DNA of 64,000 nucleotides from Ricinus communis (taxonomy: Eukaryota; Streptophyta; Magnoliopsida; Malpighiales; Euphorbiaceae), in the NCBI RefSeq assembly GCF_019578655.1, contig NC_063259.1, positions 28,197,277 to 28,261,276 of the forward strand, written 5' to 3'. A program made the translations under genes and the position numbers. Below the pieces are notes generated by a model that was not told where the DNA came from, made no database searches, and saw only the letters and a program-made list of their open reading frames with translations. This document shows, piece after piece, positions 26,121 through 38,759 of this stretch (its first letter is position 1; every line of letters starts with the position of its first letter).

Positions 26121-29100
26121 TTTGTAAAAGAAACGCTTAAACGCTACGTATACATGAGAGCAGTGAAAATGAGTTGTATCCCGGATGCCGGCAAACCGCT
26201 TCAAGCTTCTTTAGAAAACGTCATCGTATCCATTGATAGAGAGATAGAGGATAGCTTGCTGCCTAACAGAGAACACACGAAATAAATATATAAGTTGCTA
26301 GGATTTTTAGACTCTTATATTTTAGTGGGCAGGTATTCTAGAGAGAGAAAAATAGATATGTTTTTAGTTCTAGTTCTAGAGAGAGAGAAAGTCTAGTTGA
26401 GCCCGCGAAGCAATGCAATGCAGGGTAAGCTTAGTCTCGTCGTTGAGTGAGTCACTATGGATAGTGAGCGAGTTTTTAGATTTTATTAAATAAGCCATGG
26501 AGTTTTTGAATATTAACAGAATTACCACGGCGATGAGCTGTCACGTGTCAGGGTTGGAGGTGGACAACAGGACAAGGGTCTCTTTTGTTTCTTTCTTTTT
26601 AATTTGCAGAGTATTATTATTATAGAATTAAATTGTTTACAAGTGACGTCAATGGCTGCAATAGTTATAAAGTCAAACGAGGAGTTAGGAAGAAAAAGAG
26701 AAGAGGAAAAAGGGCAAAAAAACTACATAAAAAGTTACTTTTGGGATTAAGAATCAAAGGACGCTGCCCTTTCCCTCTATTTTCCAGATGGATATAAGAG
26801 GGTAGGGTCGTTGCAAAGTCTTTCAGGCACCATTTGGTCTGCCCTTAAAGTAGTGTACAATTTGGAGGCACTCTTATGGCAATGGCATCTTCTCCTCCTA
26901 CTATGTAATCTTGCGGGCTGCATTCAAATATGCATATTGATTGCTCCAATTGAATCTGGATTTAAGGAGCTTGTGCACACTCAATACCTCATTATTTAAC
27001 AAGTTAAATTAACACATTAGTTACTTAAGAGGAATCAAATTAAATTGGATGATGGTCTTTATTGCATTTTTAAAATCTAAAAGAAGTGCTGATGCATTAA
27101 AAATTTGTGGGTTTTAAATGAGCAGGAAAAGGCATCCATTCCCTTTTATGTGTGTGTGTTGTTTTATTGTACATAACTAACATGCACTGTGGTCATACCA
27201 TTGGCATTAAATTACATGTCTAGAAGTTTTACTGGCTATTTAAGGGACCACTGTGTTTTTTAGTCAAAATTTCGAGCCAATACAAAAACATTTTATCAGA
27301 GCAGAGAGACATCAGAACCAAATTCACCTACCATGCCCTTCTCATTTAAATCACCTAACTCTCATTTATTTGTATACTCTTATATTTTCCCATCTAGATT
27401 ATTGTTTACCGATTATTTAGTAACATAATAAATTTCAATTTCTTTTTAGATTAATGAATTGTTATTTCCACAGTCTACTATTTGTGAATGTAAGTAGCGG
27501 TTACTAATTAACCCCGATTATATAAACACATGCACAAAAAGAGAAGGAAAATGCTCGTAAATTTGGAGCTGGATTGAGGTGAGACCAATATATTTGCTGA
27601 AGATATATAATTAAGCGGATCTACAGGAATCTCAATGCAACGCACATGCGCACGTAACTTAAATAATATAATGTACTTTACCAACCAAAAAATAATTATT
27701 AATTAAAAGTCTTGATGATAAGTTTTTGCCAACATAATTAATTACAATAGAATATGCCAGCCTCTCATTCTTACCAACGAATAAGTGCTTTTAAAGTTCA
27801 AATGTTTTGATCCTTTTCTGAGGAATCCAATAATTAACTAATGCAAGCAAATCATTCTTTATGGATTAGAGTATGATCGACCAATAACTTTATAATTGGA
27901 TGCTTATTTATAAATTCAATTTCCATCACTATCTGCTACGGCATTAATCAATTAATTTTAATTGCATTTGAATTCTTTTTTCTTATTTAGCTTCATTCAT
28001 ATTTTATAAAAAAAAAAAAAGTTATAATTTTATTTGAATGAAATGTCATTTTTCTAAAGGCGTCTTGGACCAAACTTAAATTTTAGAATAAAAATCTAAA
28101 TCACAACTCATTTTAGGAAAAGAAAAAAGAAAAAGTATGTAAATTTTACAATGGGGCATATTTGTATTTTGTGCAAAAAGCAAGGTTGGTAATCAAACCA
28201 AAAAATACAAGAAAAAAAAAAAGAGATTTAATAAAATGGAGTCCTAAGGTGGAGGAGAGAAATGAAGAATTGACCATTAAATTTAATATAAAACGAAGCT
28301 AATGCAGAAAAAAGAAAAAACTGGAAAGAGAAGAAGAAGGTGACTTGAAAGAATGAAGAGTTTGAATATTAAGAGCAATAGGCTGCAGCGACCAACATCA
28401 GTCTCATATGTCAAAGCTGAATAACAGGTTAGTTTGAACGTGTTGAAAATGCAATCCCCTTTCCCCATCAGTTCCACTTATTTAATCAATCAGCGACCCT
28501 CACATTTCTCTCCTTCCATTGTTTTTTTTTTTTTTTTTTATTCTTACTTGTTTCCTTAAATTGAATTATCTTTTTTTGTCATTTTGGATGTCTTATTCTA
28601 TGAGTAATTCATTTTATTTTTATATTAAACTTATATAATATGACTATATATTTTATATTTTATAGTTACTTTATATCTATTATAGTAAAATTAATACTGG
28701 ATACGAAACAATTTAAAGAAATTATATCTGATTATTTTCATTTTTAATTTTCGTAAATTACGATTATATTATTTTAAGATTTAGTTTCAAAATCATTATC
28801 AACTTTGAACTTTTTTCTTAGTTGTTCGGTTCTCTCAACATTTTTAATACGTGAGCCATACTATACGATTATTTTTTAAAATTAAAAAATTCAAAAAAAT
28901 TGACTTTAATATTCAGCGACTTTTACTTATGTGGCATTGGGATTTTCTTAAAACAAATTAATGAATTAGGATAAAAACGTGTTGACTCCTTCGAGAAATA
29001 ACTAGATGGAGAGGTTTTGAATAAATCTGCTAAAATATAGAGCTATTTTCTTAATTTAAAAAATAAATGAAAATATTTTACGAGACATTATTTTAAAAAT

Positions 29101-29276
29101 TATATTTTCCAGAATTAATTTTTTTAGTGATATTTTTTAAATTTTTTTATTCATATGATTTTTTTTTTCAAAATTTTTTCTAAAAGTATATTAAAACGTG
29201 TATTTAAAAGATATCTAAAGAATATTATTTTAATTTGTATCACTGTAAATTTAGTTTTTATTTTATTTTATAAATT
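26121..29276. other. Intergenic region between kinase promoter and proteasome array
   Basis: The first 200 bases are probably kinase leader (GAGAGAGAAA tracts near 26340-26390). A G-box/ABRE-type CACGTGTC is at 26542-26549 on the kinase promoter side. The rest is AT-rich with poly-A (28009-28020) and poly-T (28523-28540) tracts. No gene or RNA was recognised in 26.5-29.2 kb. Confidence 0.5.
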
Positions 29277-29415
29277 CAGTCTTCCATCTGATAAGCTTGA
29301 ATTGGCCGAAGTCTTCCTCCTGCCCTCTGGAGAAGTGAAGTACCAGGTTTGCTCGCCAGACTCTGAGCAAGTTGTTAGTGAAGTGTGGAGTGACCCAACC
29401 TTCTGCTGACGCCTC
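29277..29415 (+). pseudogene. PAC1 copy 1: 3' stub of proteasome alpha subunit
   Basis: From about 29277 the sequence is nearly identical to the last 45 codons of the intact PAC1 copy ([20 protein letters not shown]), then continues through the same 3' flank to about 29830. There is a two-base deletion in the codons after CSPDS, giving a frameshift, and the whole upstream gene is missing. The left junction with unrelated AT-rich DNA is abrupt. It is a truncated duplicate, not expressed as a proteasome subunit. Confidence 0.9.
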
Positions 29416-31210
29416 TTAAGTTACTGCAGTTGAATCATAGATGTTAATTTCAGCAGTAATATTATATGCATGCGGCATTGTATTCTTGATGCAACTTTTT
29501 CCCAGAGGTTACTCTTGCTAAAGCTACTGATGCTATGTGCTTAACATTATATGGGCCCGAACAAATTATATTTCTTGGTTACCCTTTTATTCTTCTACTG
29601 CCCCTGAGAATTAGTGATTTAGAGTTCATTTGTTTAATATTCTTTCTTATTTTAATGTTTTCAAATATTAAAATTATCATTTTATTTTTTAAAAATAATA
29701 TAGAATAGATTAACAAATTACTTTTATCTTCAAAATAGATGTATGAATTAAGAAAAACATACTAAAAGGTATTATATACTTGCCATATTAAATTATGTAC
29801 AATATGAAAATTTATAAATTTCATATATACAGAGCTATGTTATTAAAAAACTGAGGAAATTCTTTTGGGCTGATTTGGAACTGAACAAAATTGCGAGTCT
29901 CAATTCAGAATTAACCCCATATACATCTTCCTTATACGACGTCGCTGCTGTTTTAGCCCGGCCCAGAACATGGTCTCTTGTCCATAAAATTCATTGTGAT
30001 CCAAGAAAGAAACAATATTGTCTAAAAAAGAAAAATAAAAAATTAAAGAAACTCAATTACATAAGAGTACAATGAGCAATTTGATCAATTAAAGTAAAAT
30101 TAATGACATTTTTTTACCTGAAGATATCAGCATCTGTCTTGTGGACCAAGTTGCGTGATTAACGATTTAAACCTGAAATCCACAAACAAAGAGGGCAGAA
30201 AGCTAGACTTGAAAATTTACTATAAAACTCCCGTTTACTCGTCACTCGTCGGATCTGTGCTCTATTATTCACTTAATCGAAGCTCAAAACCAGGTGTGTT
30301 TCTCGGGCTTTATTTATTTCTTTGATGCGTAGCGATCTCTTTGTTGTATTATGATTATGGATGTCTCTAATGATGATGTTTAATTTGTAAAACTTTCGTT
30401 CTTCTGAGAAATTACATTGCGGAATTATAATGGAGACCTGAACTGAAGAGACATCCTTTTTTACTTCATTTTATTTTACTTTATTTATATATTTATGCAT
30501 TTTTTTTCTTTGTTTAAAAGGTCTGATTAGCATCAAATACTTGATTTTTTCCCCTTTTCATTTAGTCTCTTTGTCACTTGATGTATTGAGATTCAGCTTG
30601 TAAAGTCTATTGCAATTAGATTACACACACTAACCCTAGTAATTTCTTTTTTCGATCTCTTGTTTTATATATCATTGTATTGGATTTTAGCTTGTAAATC
30701 TGTTGCAATTAGATCACGCACACTAACCATAGTATTTTGTCAGTTCTGAAACATTAGAACTCATTTTCCTTTTGCCTTTTGTAATATAACAAGTAACAGT
30801 ATTTGAGAGGGTATTGGATTGCGCGTCAGACATTGTTAAGCAAATTTACTTAAATATGAAGGAATTTTAGCTTATACATATTAACTCAAAAGCTAAATTC
30901 TCTGAATCATTGCAATAATCTTAATTAAAATCCGTTTTTTGTTCCGATGATAAAGAAATAGAGCATTAACTGCTAACGATAGGGCAGTCAAATGCAGTGA
31001 GCATTATTCTCAGATTTATGGGCACAGCATGATTTTCTATACACACTCATGAATGATTAGTAGCATGAAGGAATTGACTAGTAGCGTGAAGGACTAGGTC
31101 TATCATCTATTAATGTTCCTATTCCTGTTACATATCTTTAATCATCTTGAGAGGTATCATTGGTTTCTAGCTGACTTGGCTGCGTTCCTTTCATACTTAG
31201 TGGGTATAAA

Positions 31211-31962
31211 ATGTCTCAAGATATGATAGCCGACAACAATCTTCTCCCCAGAAGGTCGTTTTGTACCAAGTAGAGTATGCCATGGAGGCAATTGGAAATG
31301 CTGGAACAGCAATCGGGATATTGTCAAAAGATGGGGCTGTCTTGGTTGGTGAAAAGAAGGTCACTTCTAAACTCCTTCAGACTTCAACATCGACGGAAAA
31401 GATGTACAAGATTGACGACCATGTAGCATGTGCTGTGGCTGGCATAATGTCTGATGCCAACATCCTTATCAATACAGCTAGAGTTCAAGCTCAGCGCTAC
31501 ACTTATGCATACCAGGAACCAATGCCTGTTGAGCAGCTTGTTCAATCTCTTTGTGATACCAAGCAAGGTTACACACAGTTTGGCGGGCTCCGTCCCTTTG
31601 GCGTTTCATTTCTCTTTGCAGGGTGGGACAAAAATTTTGGTTTCCAGCTTTACATGAGTGATCCTAGTGGAAACTATGGTGGTTGGAAGGCAGCAGCTGT
31701 TGGAGCAAACAACCAGGCAGCACAGTCAATGTTGAAGCAGGATTACAAGGATGATATCACAAGAGAAGAGGCAGTTCAGTTGGCACTAAAGGTTCTCAGC
31801 AAGACAATGGACAGCACGAGTCTTACATCTGATAAGCTTGAATTGGCCGAAGTCTTCCTCCTTCCCTCTGGAGAAGTGAAGTACCAGGTTTGCTCACCAG
31901 ACTCTCTGAGCAAGTTGTTAGTGAAGTCTGGAATGACCCAACCTTCTGCTGACGCCTCTTAA
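31211..31962 (+). pseudogene. PAC1 copy 2: frameshifted near-identical duplicate
   Basis: The coding region differs from the intact copy at few positions (for example SGMTQPS for SGVTQPS). Within the first 50 bases after ATG 31211 there are three single-base indels relative to the intact copy: a G lost after ATGTCTC, a C lost after GATAGCCG, and a T gained in GTCGTTTTG. The net effect is a shift to a stop at 31271-31273. The frame is then open from before 31282 to 31962. If translated from ATG 31282 it would lack the N-terminal gate segment of an alpha subunit. The 5'-UTR intron (30294-31200) is kept with good splice sites, but the leader has lost about 10 and 22 bases compared with copy 3. 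It is probably a young pseudogene, and may still be transcribed. Confidence 0.85.
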
Positions 31963-32329
31963 GTTACTGCAGTTGAATCTTAGATGTTAATTTCAGCAGT
32001 AATATTATATGCATGCGGCATTGTATTCTTGATGCAACTTTTCCCAGAAGTTGTTCTTGCTAAAGCTACTGACGCTATGTGCTTAACATTATATGGGCCC
32101 GAACAAATTATATTTCTTTCTTACCCTTTTATTCTTCTACTGCCTCTGAGAATTAGTGATTTAAAATTCATTTGTTTAATATTCTTTCTTATTCTAATGT
32201 TTTCAAGTATTAAAATTATTATTTTATTTTTAAAAATAATATTGAATAGATTAACAAATTACTTTTATCTTCAAAGAGATGTATGAATTAAGAAAAACAT
32301 ACTAAAAGGTATTATATACTCGTCATAAA

Positions 32330-32940
32330 TTTGTAAATTTCATAATATTTTATAAAAAATAATTGGACAATGTAGCTAATTTATTTATTTGTGAGATATT
32401 TTGATAATTAGAGGTAAAATTACAAATCATCATCAATAATAAGGAAGGGGAATGTGCATCTTTTTCTCCTCATTAAAACAAAGGGAAGTTTTTATTGTTG
32501 TAACTACTGCAATATACACCGGGCTGTGTTATTAAAAAGCTGAGGAAATTCTTTTGGACTGATTTGAAATTGAATAAAATCGCGTGTCCTAATTCAAAAT
32601 TAACTCCATATACATTTTCTAGTGTAAAAGAAAAGCTACGGTTATACGACGTTGCTGCTAATTCATTTCTCACTCGAATAGAAAGCTTGGTCAGAAAGAC
32701 AGTACATTTTAACAAATTTAAAACAAATAATTGGCTCACATTTTAGGGTTAAATCATTAATCACACTCTCTCTTTAAATCTTCACGTAAAAAAGCATCGC
32801 CTTTATCTCAATGTCATTAAGTTCACTTTAATATATCAAATTGCTCATTGCGGATTTATAATAGAGATCTAAACTGCAGAGACATCCTTTTTTTATTTTA
32901 TTTTATTTAAATATTTATGCTTATTTATAAATTCTGTATA
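32330..32940 (+). repeat. Internally deleted fragment of a PAC1 unit
   Basis: The segment repeats the upstream AT-rich flank (TTCATAATATTTT, then TGAGATATTTTG, then CATCATCAATAATAAGGA), followed by a diverged promoter (GAGGAAATTCTTTTGGACTG, then TATACGACGTTGCTGC) and finally a piece of the 5'-UTR intron (TTGCGGATTTATAATAGAGA). The CDS is absent. It is the remnant of a further duplicate. Confidence 0.75.
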
Positions 32941-33249
32941 ATATGAAAATTTATAAATTTCATAATATTTTGTAAAAAATTATTAGACAATATAGCTAAT
33001 TTATTAATTTGTGAGATATTTTGTTGTTAAAAATAGAGGTAAAATTACATATCATCATCAATAATAAGGATAGAAAGAGAATATACAGCTTTTTTTCCTC
33101 GTTTAAGACAAAAAGAAGTTTTTATTACTGTAACTGCTGAAATATACAGAGCTATGTTATTAAAAAAGTGAGAATATTTTTTTGGGCTGATTTGAAACTG
33201 GACGAAATTGTGTGTCCCAATTCAGAATTAACACCACATACATTTTCCT

Positions 33250-33640
33250 TATACGACGTCGCTGCTGTTTTAGCCCGGCCCAGAACATGGTCTAATGTCC
33301 ATAGAATTCATTGTGATCCAAGAAAGAAACAATATTGTCTAAAAAGGAAAAATAAAAAATTAAAGAAACTCAAATACATAAGAGTACAATGAGCAATTTG
33401 ATCAATTAAAGTAAAATTAACGACATTTTTTTACCTGAAGATATCAGCATCTGTCTTGTGGACCAAGTTGCGAGCGGTATTGTGATTAACGATTTAACCC
33501 TGAAATCCAGAAACAAAGAGGGCAGAAAGCTAGGGTTTTGTGGCGGTGAGAGCGCCGACTTGAAAATTTACTTTAAAACTGCAGTTTACTCGTCACTCGT
33601 CGGACCTGTGCTCTTTCACTTAATCGAAGCTCAAAACCAG
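33250..33640 (+). promoter_or_regulatory. PAC1 promoter and leader (intact copy)
   Basis: There is an ACGT-type palindrome (GACGTC, near 33255-33260) and a GGCCCA site II/TGGGC motif (33277-33282), the latter of the type reported for coordinated proteasome genes in Arabidopsis. The non-coding first exon ends CTCAAAACCAG at 33640, and the 5'-UTR intron runs 33641-34504 (GTGTGT to CTTAG). The transcription start is not visible. Confidence 0.55.
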
Positions 33641-34514
33641 GTGTGTTTCTGGGGCTTTATTTATTTCTTTGATACGTAGCGATCTCTTGTTGTATTATGA
33701 TTATGGATGTCTCTGATGATGATGTTTAATTTGTAAAACTTTCGTTCTTCTGAGAAATTACATTGCGGAATTATAATGGAGACCTGAACTGAAGAGACAT
33801 CCTTTTTTACTTTATTTAAAAGGTCTGATTAACATCAAATACTTGATTTTTTTCCCCCTTTTCATTTAGTCTCTTTGACACTTGATGTATTGAGATTCAG
33901 CTTGTAAAGTCTATTGCAATTAGATTACACACACTAACCCTAGTAATTTCTTTTTTCGATCTCTTGTTTTATATATCATTGTATTGGATTTTAGCTTGTA
34001 AATCTGTTGCAATTAGATCACGCACACTAACCATAGTATTTTGTCAGTTCTGAAACATTAGAACTCATTTTCCTTTTGCCTTTTGTAATATAACAAGTAA
34101 CAGTATTTGAGAGGATATTGGATTGCGCGTCAGACATTGTTAAGCAAATTTACTTAAATATGAAGGAATTTTAGCTTATACATATTAACTCAAAAGCTAA
34201 ATTCTCTGAATCATTGCAATAATCTTAATTAAAATCCGTTTTTTGTTCCGATGATAAAGAAATAGAGCATTAACTGCTAACGATAGGGCAGTCAAATGCA
34301 GTGAGCATTATTCTCAGATTTATGGGCACAGCATGATTTTCTATACACACTCATGAATGATTAGTAGCATGAAGGAATTGACTAGTAGCGTGAAGGACTA
34401 GGTCTATCATCTATTAATGTTCCTATTCCTGTTACATATCTTTAATCATCTTGAGAGGTATCATTGGTTTCTAGCTGACTTGGCTGCGCTCCTTTCATAC
34501 TTAGTGGGTATAAA

Positions 34515-35267
34515 ATGTCTCGAAGATATGATAGCCGCACAACAATCTTCTCCCCAGAAGGTCGTTTGTACCAAGTAGAGTATGCCATGGAGGCAATTGG
34601 AAATGCTGGAACAGCAATCGGGATATTGTCAAAAGATGGGGCTGTCTTGGTTGGTGAAAAGAAGGTCACTTCTAAACTCCTTCAGACTTCAACATCGACG
34701 GAAAAGATGTACAAGATTGACGACCATGTAGCATGTGCTGTGGCTGGCATAATGTCTGATGCCAACATCCTTATCAATACAGCTAGAGTTCAAGCTCAGC
34801 GCTACACTTATGCATACCAGGAACCAATGCCTGTTGAGCAGCTTGTTCAATCTCTTTGTGATACCAAGCAAGGTTACACACAGTTTGGCGGGCTCCGTCC
34901 CTTTGGCGTCTCATTTCTCTTTGCAGGGTGGGACAAAAATTTTGGTTTCCAGCTTTACATGAGTGATCCTAGTGGAAACTATGGTGGTTGGAAGGCAGCG
35001 GCTGTTGGAGCAAACAACCAGGCAGCACAGTCAATGTTGAAGCAGGATTACAAGGATGATATCACAAGAGAAGAGGCAGTTCAGCTGGCACTAAAGGTTC
35101 TCAGCAAGACAATGGACAGCACGAGTCTTACATCTGATAAGCTTGAATTGGCCGAAGTCTTCCTCCTGCCTTCTGGAGAAGTGAAGTACCAGGTTTGCTC
35201 ACCAGACTCTCTGAGCAAGTTGTTAGTGAAGTCTGGAGTGACCCAACCTTCTGCTGATGCCTCTTAA
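34515..35267 (+). CDS. PAC1: 20S proteasome subunit alpha type-4 (alpha3, PAC1)
   Basis: A single uninterrupted coding exon of 250 residues begins [20 protein letters not shown], the conserved proteasome alpha signature, including the YD-x-R motif that helps close the gate of the 20S core. The length and sequence ([49 protein letters not shown]) match plant PAC1. It is structural in the outer alpha ring of the 20S core, in the cytosol and nucleus, and is not catalytic. The start codon follows the 3' end of the leader intron by ten bases. Its neighbours are two decayed duplicates of itself. This is the only copy in the window able to encode the full protein. Confidence 0.96.
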   Translation: MSRRYDSRTTIFSPEGRLYQVEYAMEAIGNAGTAIGILSKDGAVLVGEKKVTSKLLQTSTSTEKMYKIDDHVACAVAGIMSDANILINTARVQAQRYTYAYQEPMPVEQLVQSLCDTKQGYTQFGGLRPFGVSFLFAGWDKNFGFQLYMSDPSGNYGGWKAAAVGANNQAAQSMLKQDYKDDITREEAVQLALKVLSKTMDSTSLTSDKLELAEVFLLPSGEVKYQVCSPDSLSKLLVKSGVTQPSADAS

Positions 35268-38200
35268 GTTACTGCAGTTGAATTTTAGATGTTAATTTCA
35301 GCAGTAGTATTGTATGCATGTGCCAAATCGTGTTCTTATGCAACTTTTCCCGAAGTTATTCTTGTTAAAGCTAACGTTGATGCTATCTGTTTTGACATTA
35401 TATCCGCCGGATAATTGATATTTTCTTTGGGTACCCTTTCTTTCTTCTCTTTCCCCTGACAATTGAAGATTGTTCTTTTGTATTATGTTTTCAGCGGTAC
35501 TGATAATTTGAGACACCATTTGATTGTGCAATGACTTCATATTTTAATAACTGCTGGAAATCAGTCGTCTTTTTCATTTTTTTTGCACTCATAGGCCAGA
35601 ATGAATTACAAATATCTCTGATTGATCATAATAGGTGAAAGAAAATATAGTATCATGGATTAAATTTCGTGTCTTTTATTACATTATCGTCATGATCGCA
35701 TTCTATCATGCCCCATTACTATTTAGTAAATATGTTATTGAACTTGTGGCCCTAGGAACTTTCTTTTTTTACATATATTGTTACGCATAAAAGAGAAGAA
35801 AACCCCTGTATAATTAGATGATTCAATTTGAATATACGGGACGAAATATGAATTAGCTGTAGCCTGTAGTTTTAGAGATGAAAGTGCGAAATCTAGGAAA
35901 AGATAATTAGTTGAAAGTAATGGCAGAGCCAGCAAGCGATTTTCTCATTCATGGTCATCCCTATCGATTAGCATATATATTTGGAGCTCAGTTCGATCAA
36001 TCGAGCTAAGCTCGATAATTTTATCAACTTGAATTCAAACTTGACAAAGTTTGGTTCGTGATTAGTCTTGTAAGAGCTTCATTTGAGTATGAAGCTCACA
36101 ATTGAATGTGTGAACAAATTTGTTTATATATTTATTTATATACTCATTTATTGTCTTGAACTTGAGTTCTGATTTTTTTCTTTTTTAAATTCAAAGTCTT
36201 AAATATATATAATATGATATGAATATTACATAACTATAATAATTATAAATATTGAAAAATATTTAATATGTTTGAGGTCGATTTAAATTTTTTAATTATT
36301 CAAACATTGAAATTTTAATTATTTAATATAATAAATAAATTGTTTGTGAAATAAATTTAAGTTTTTAATTAATTTAATAATTTTAAAATAAACTGTACTC
36401 GAATTTGAATATAAAATATAAAAACTCCACTGGATCACGAGCTTGACTTGATCGAGTAGACCAAATTAAATTTAGTAAAGCTTGAGCTGGTCAAAATTTG
36501 GATGTTACAGGTAAAATTGCAACCACGTAAAACAAACAACTGAATTGTAGGAAAAAGTCAAAATGATTGAAAGGGTCTGGTAGGCAAATTGGAGAGACAA
36601 TACTAAAAAATGATGGTTGGTTAGAGTCGCACTTCTTTTACTCTAGCATATTTTTTTGCAATATTATTAGCGATTTTTCATATAAATGTCATTGATAATC
36701 TCATCTACTAATTCATAAATTTTCCAGTACTAGAAACATGTTTTTGAGTACATTCATTTGAACCCAAAAGAAAATAAAAATCTTTCTTATTCGATGATTA
36801 TAATATTTTTTAAAAATTAAACTCTTTAATTAATAAAAATAATAATAAAGACCAACAGGGCAATGTCTAAATTATTTTTTTATTTATAAAATGCTCAACG
36901 AGCTGTGGACTACATAATAAGAAATAGTCATCCCCTTACATTTACTAGAAGATAAAAAGTATAAAAACTCGGTTTTTCTAAAGCTTTGAAAGCTGAAACA
37001 TATTGTAACCACTGAAACACATTAGTTTGAACGTGAAGAACTTGAGTTTTTCACTTGACTATCTAATATTCTCACTCAATAAATGGGTTCCTTCCTTTCA
37101 ATAAGTCTGATCTTTCTCTTCTCATTAGTCGTTGCTGTCTTCCTCTGTTCATTCACTTGCACTTTATACTGTCTTAGAATTATTCTACTTTCCCTCCATA
37201 TTTATATATGCTTGTTCTGTTGATTGACATGCAATTTAATAAATATTCAAAGAAAGTTGGCAGTTCAATTGTTTTGACTTGTGATACTGAATCCTTCTGG
37301 TGTTTGTATTGACTGATTCCATTTGGAGTCTGAAGGGGTAAAAGAATGTGAAAGATTTAAAGACTATTCCCTCGCACAAGTATCACGAAATCTGGAACAG
37401 GAATAAGTATGGCTAAACATTAATTGGTTCAGTTTTGAAATAAGCACCAATCCCTTTCCTTCAATCCACATTATTCATTTTTCAGCTTCACCCCCTTTTC
37501 TTTTCCTTTTTTAAGACAAAAATATCATCCATAATTCTTCTACCAAACATGAAATTAGTTATAATATCTCAGCCTATTATTTCTTGCAATTTTGCTTCAT
37601 TTAATTATTATTATTGCTCGGATTAGTTTTATGGGTATTTTAATTAATTTAATTTTTTTTCAATAAATTCAAAAAATGCCTTCATTATACATTTAAAACC
37701 TACTTTTAGAATACTAAACTTGTAAGGTCTTGGTAAAACTTTTCCCCACCCAATAATCTAATAAAAATAGGAATCAAATTCATTTACTACTCCACTCACA
37801 AGTATCGCATAATTTCTGTAAAACAAAAACAAAAAATCTTTTATGAAAAATTACTTTTTCGTCCTTGATTTGAGATTGGTCTTGTTCTTTGTACTGGAGT
37901 TGCACCCGCAAGTCAAAAGATGAGGAGGAGTGTCCATTTCTCTATCTCGTTAATAATAAAGTAAAAACCACTCATTTTTATGTCTAAGACTCTGTTTATT
38001 TTGTAAAAAATATGCTTTCAGATTATTATGTGTTGGTCCATCCAAAAAAATCATCAATAAAAAATATTTTCTTGGTCAAAGAAGACATTGTATTTTAAAC
38101 ATTTATAAACTTGTAAAATGACATTATTTATATAGAGATTGAATAAATATATATTTATTAGTATAGCAACATATTAGTGATCCCCTCTAATGTCTTCTAG

Positions 38201-38759
38201 CTACCACCGCGCTGGTCACAGACTGATAATTGAATATTTTTTTTTATTTAAAAAATTATTAATTTTTATATAAAATTTATTATATTTATTAAAAACTACA
38301 ATCGAAAAATAAATAATGTTTTTTAAAAAAAAATCTAAAATGAAAAATTAGTTTTCAAGTGATTCTTAATATCTAATTAAATAATAAAAAATATAAATTA
38401 TCCTTGTATGTTGAAAAGTATATTCAAGCAACAAGTTATTTTGTGTGAATCAATGGAAGCCTGAGATTGCAATTCCGGTGCTCATGTTAGAGTTGGACAA
38501 AGACCACAAAAACCCCATACTCATGCCGCAACGCAATCAAAAGAAGAAAAATAATTGGAATTTACTTCAAACACATGTCATATAATTATTGGCTGTTGTG
38601 GATAGGGAAGCTTGAGGTCCTTGTCTCCATAAAAATCAAGCCTTGCTATTCCTATCACTCACTGCAGTCTGCAGCTTACAGCTAAACTCACACTTCACCG
38701 TTTTCGTTGCTGCCTTTGTTGCAGAGGGCCAAAAACTGATAGAGGAAAGTTGAAGAAAA
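35268..38759. other. Intergenic region, PAC1 3' UTR then AT-rich DNA
   Basis: The PAC1 3' flank is recognisable to about 35340, where it diverges from the older copies. The rest holds one repeat-like element (listed) and no convincing gene. The promoter of the microprotein lies at the right end. Confidence 0.5.
35983..36490. repeat. Possible transposon remnant with GAGCTC/GCTCGA-rich inverted ends
   Basis: The left end is rich in GAGCTC, TTCGATCAA and AAGCTCGAT. The right end, read on the minus strand, has the same words in similar order (CTCGATCAAG, then AAGCTCGTGA), and between them lies very AT-rich sequence. The match is imperfect and no target duplication was resolved. Confidence 0.35.

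Larger units (their letters stand above)
29277..35340 (+). repeat. Tandem duplication array of the PAC1 locus
   Basis: Units repeat promoter, leader, 5'-UTR intron, CDS and 3' flank. Homologous anchors are the CGGCCCAGAACATGG promoter word at 29959 and 33276, the start codon at 31211 and 34515, and the 3' word GAGTCTTACATCTGATAAG at 31819 and 35122 (diverged at 29277). The period is about 3.3 kb. A promoter-plus-intron fragment (32330-32940) lies between the last two units. Confidence 0.9.
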
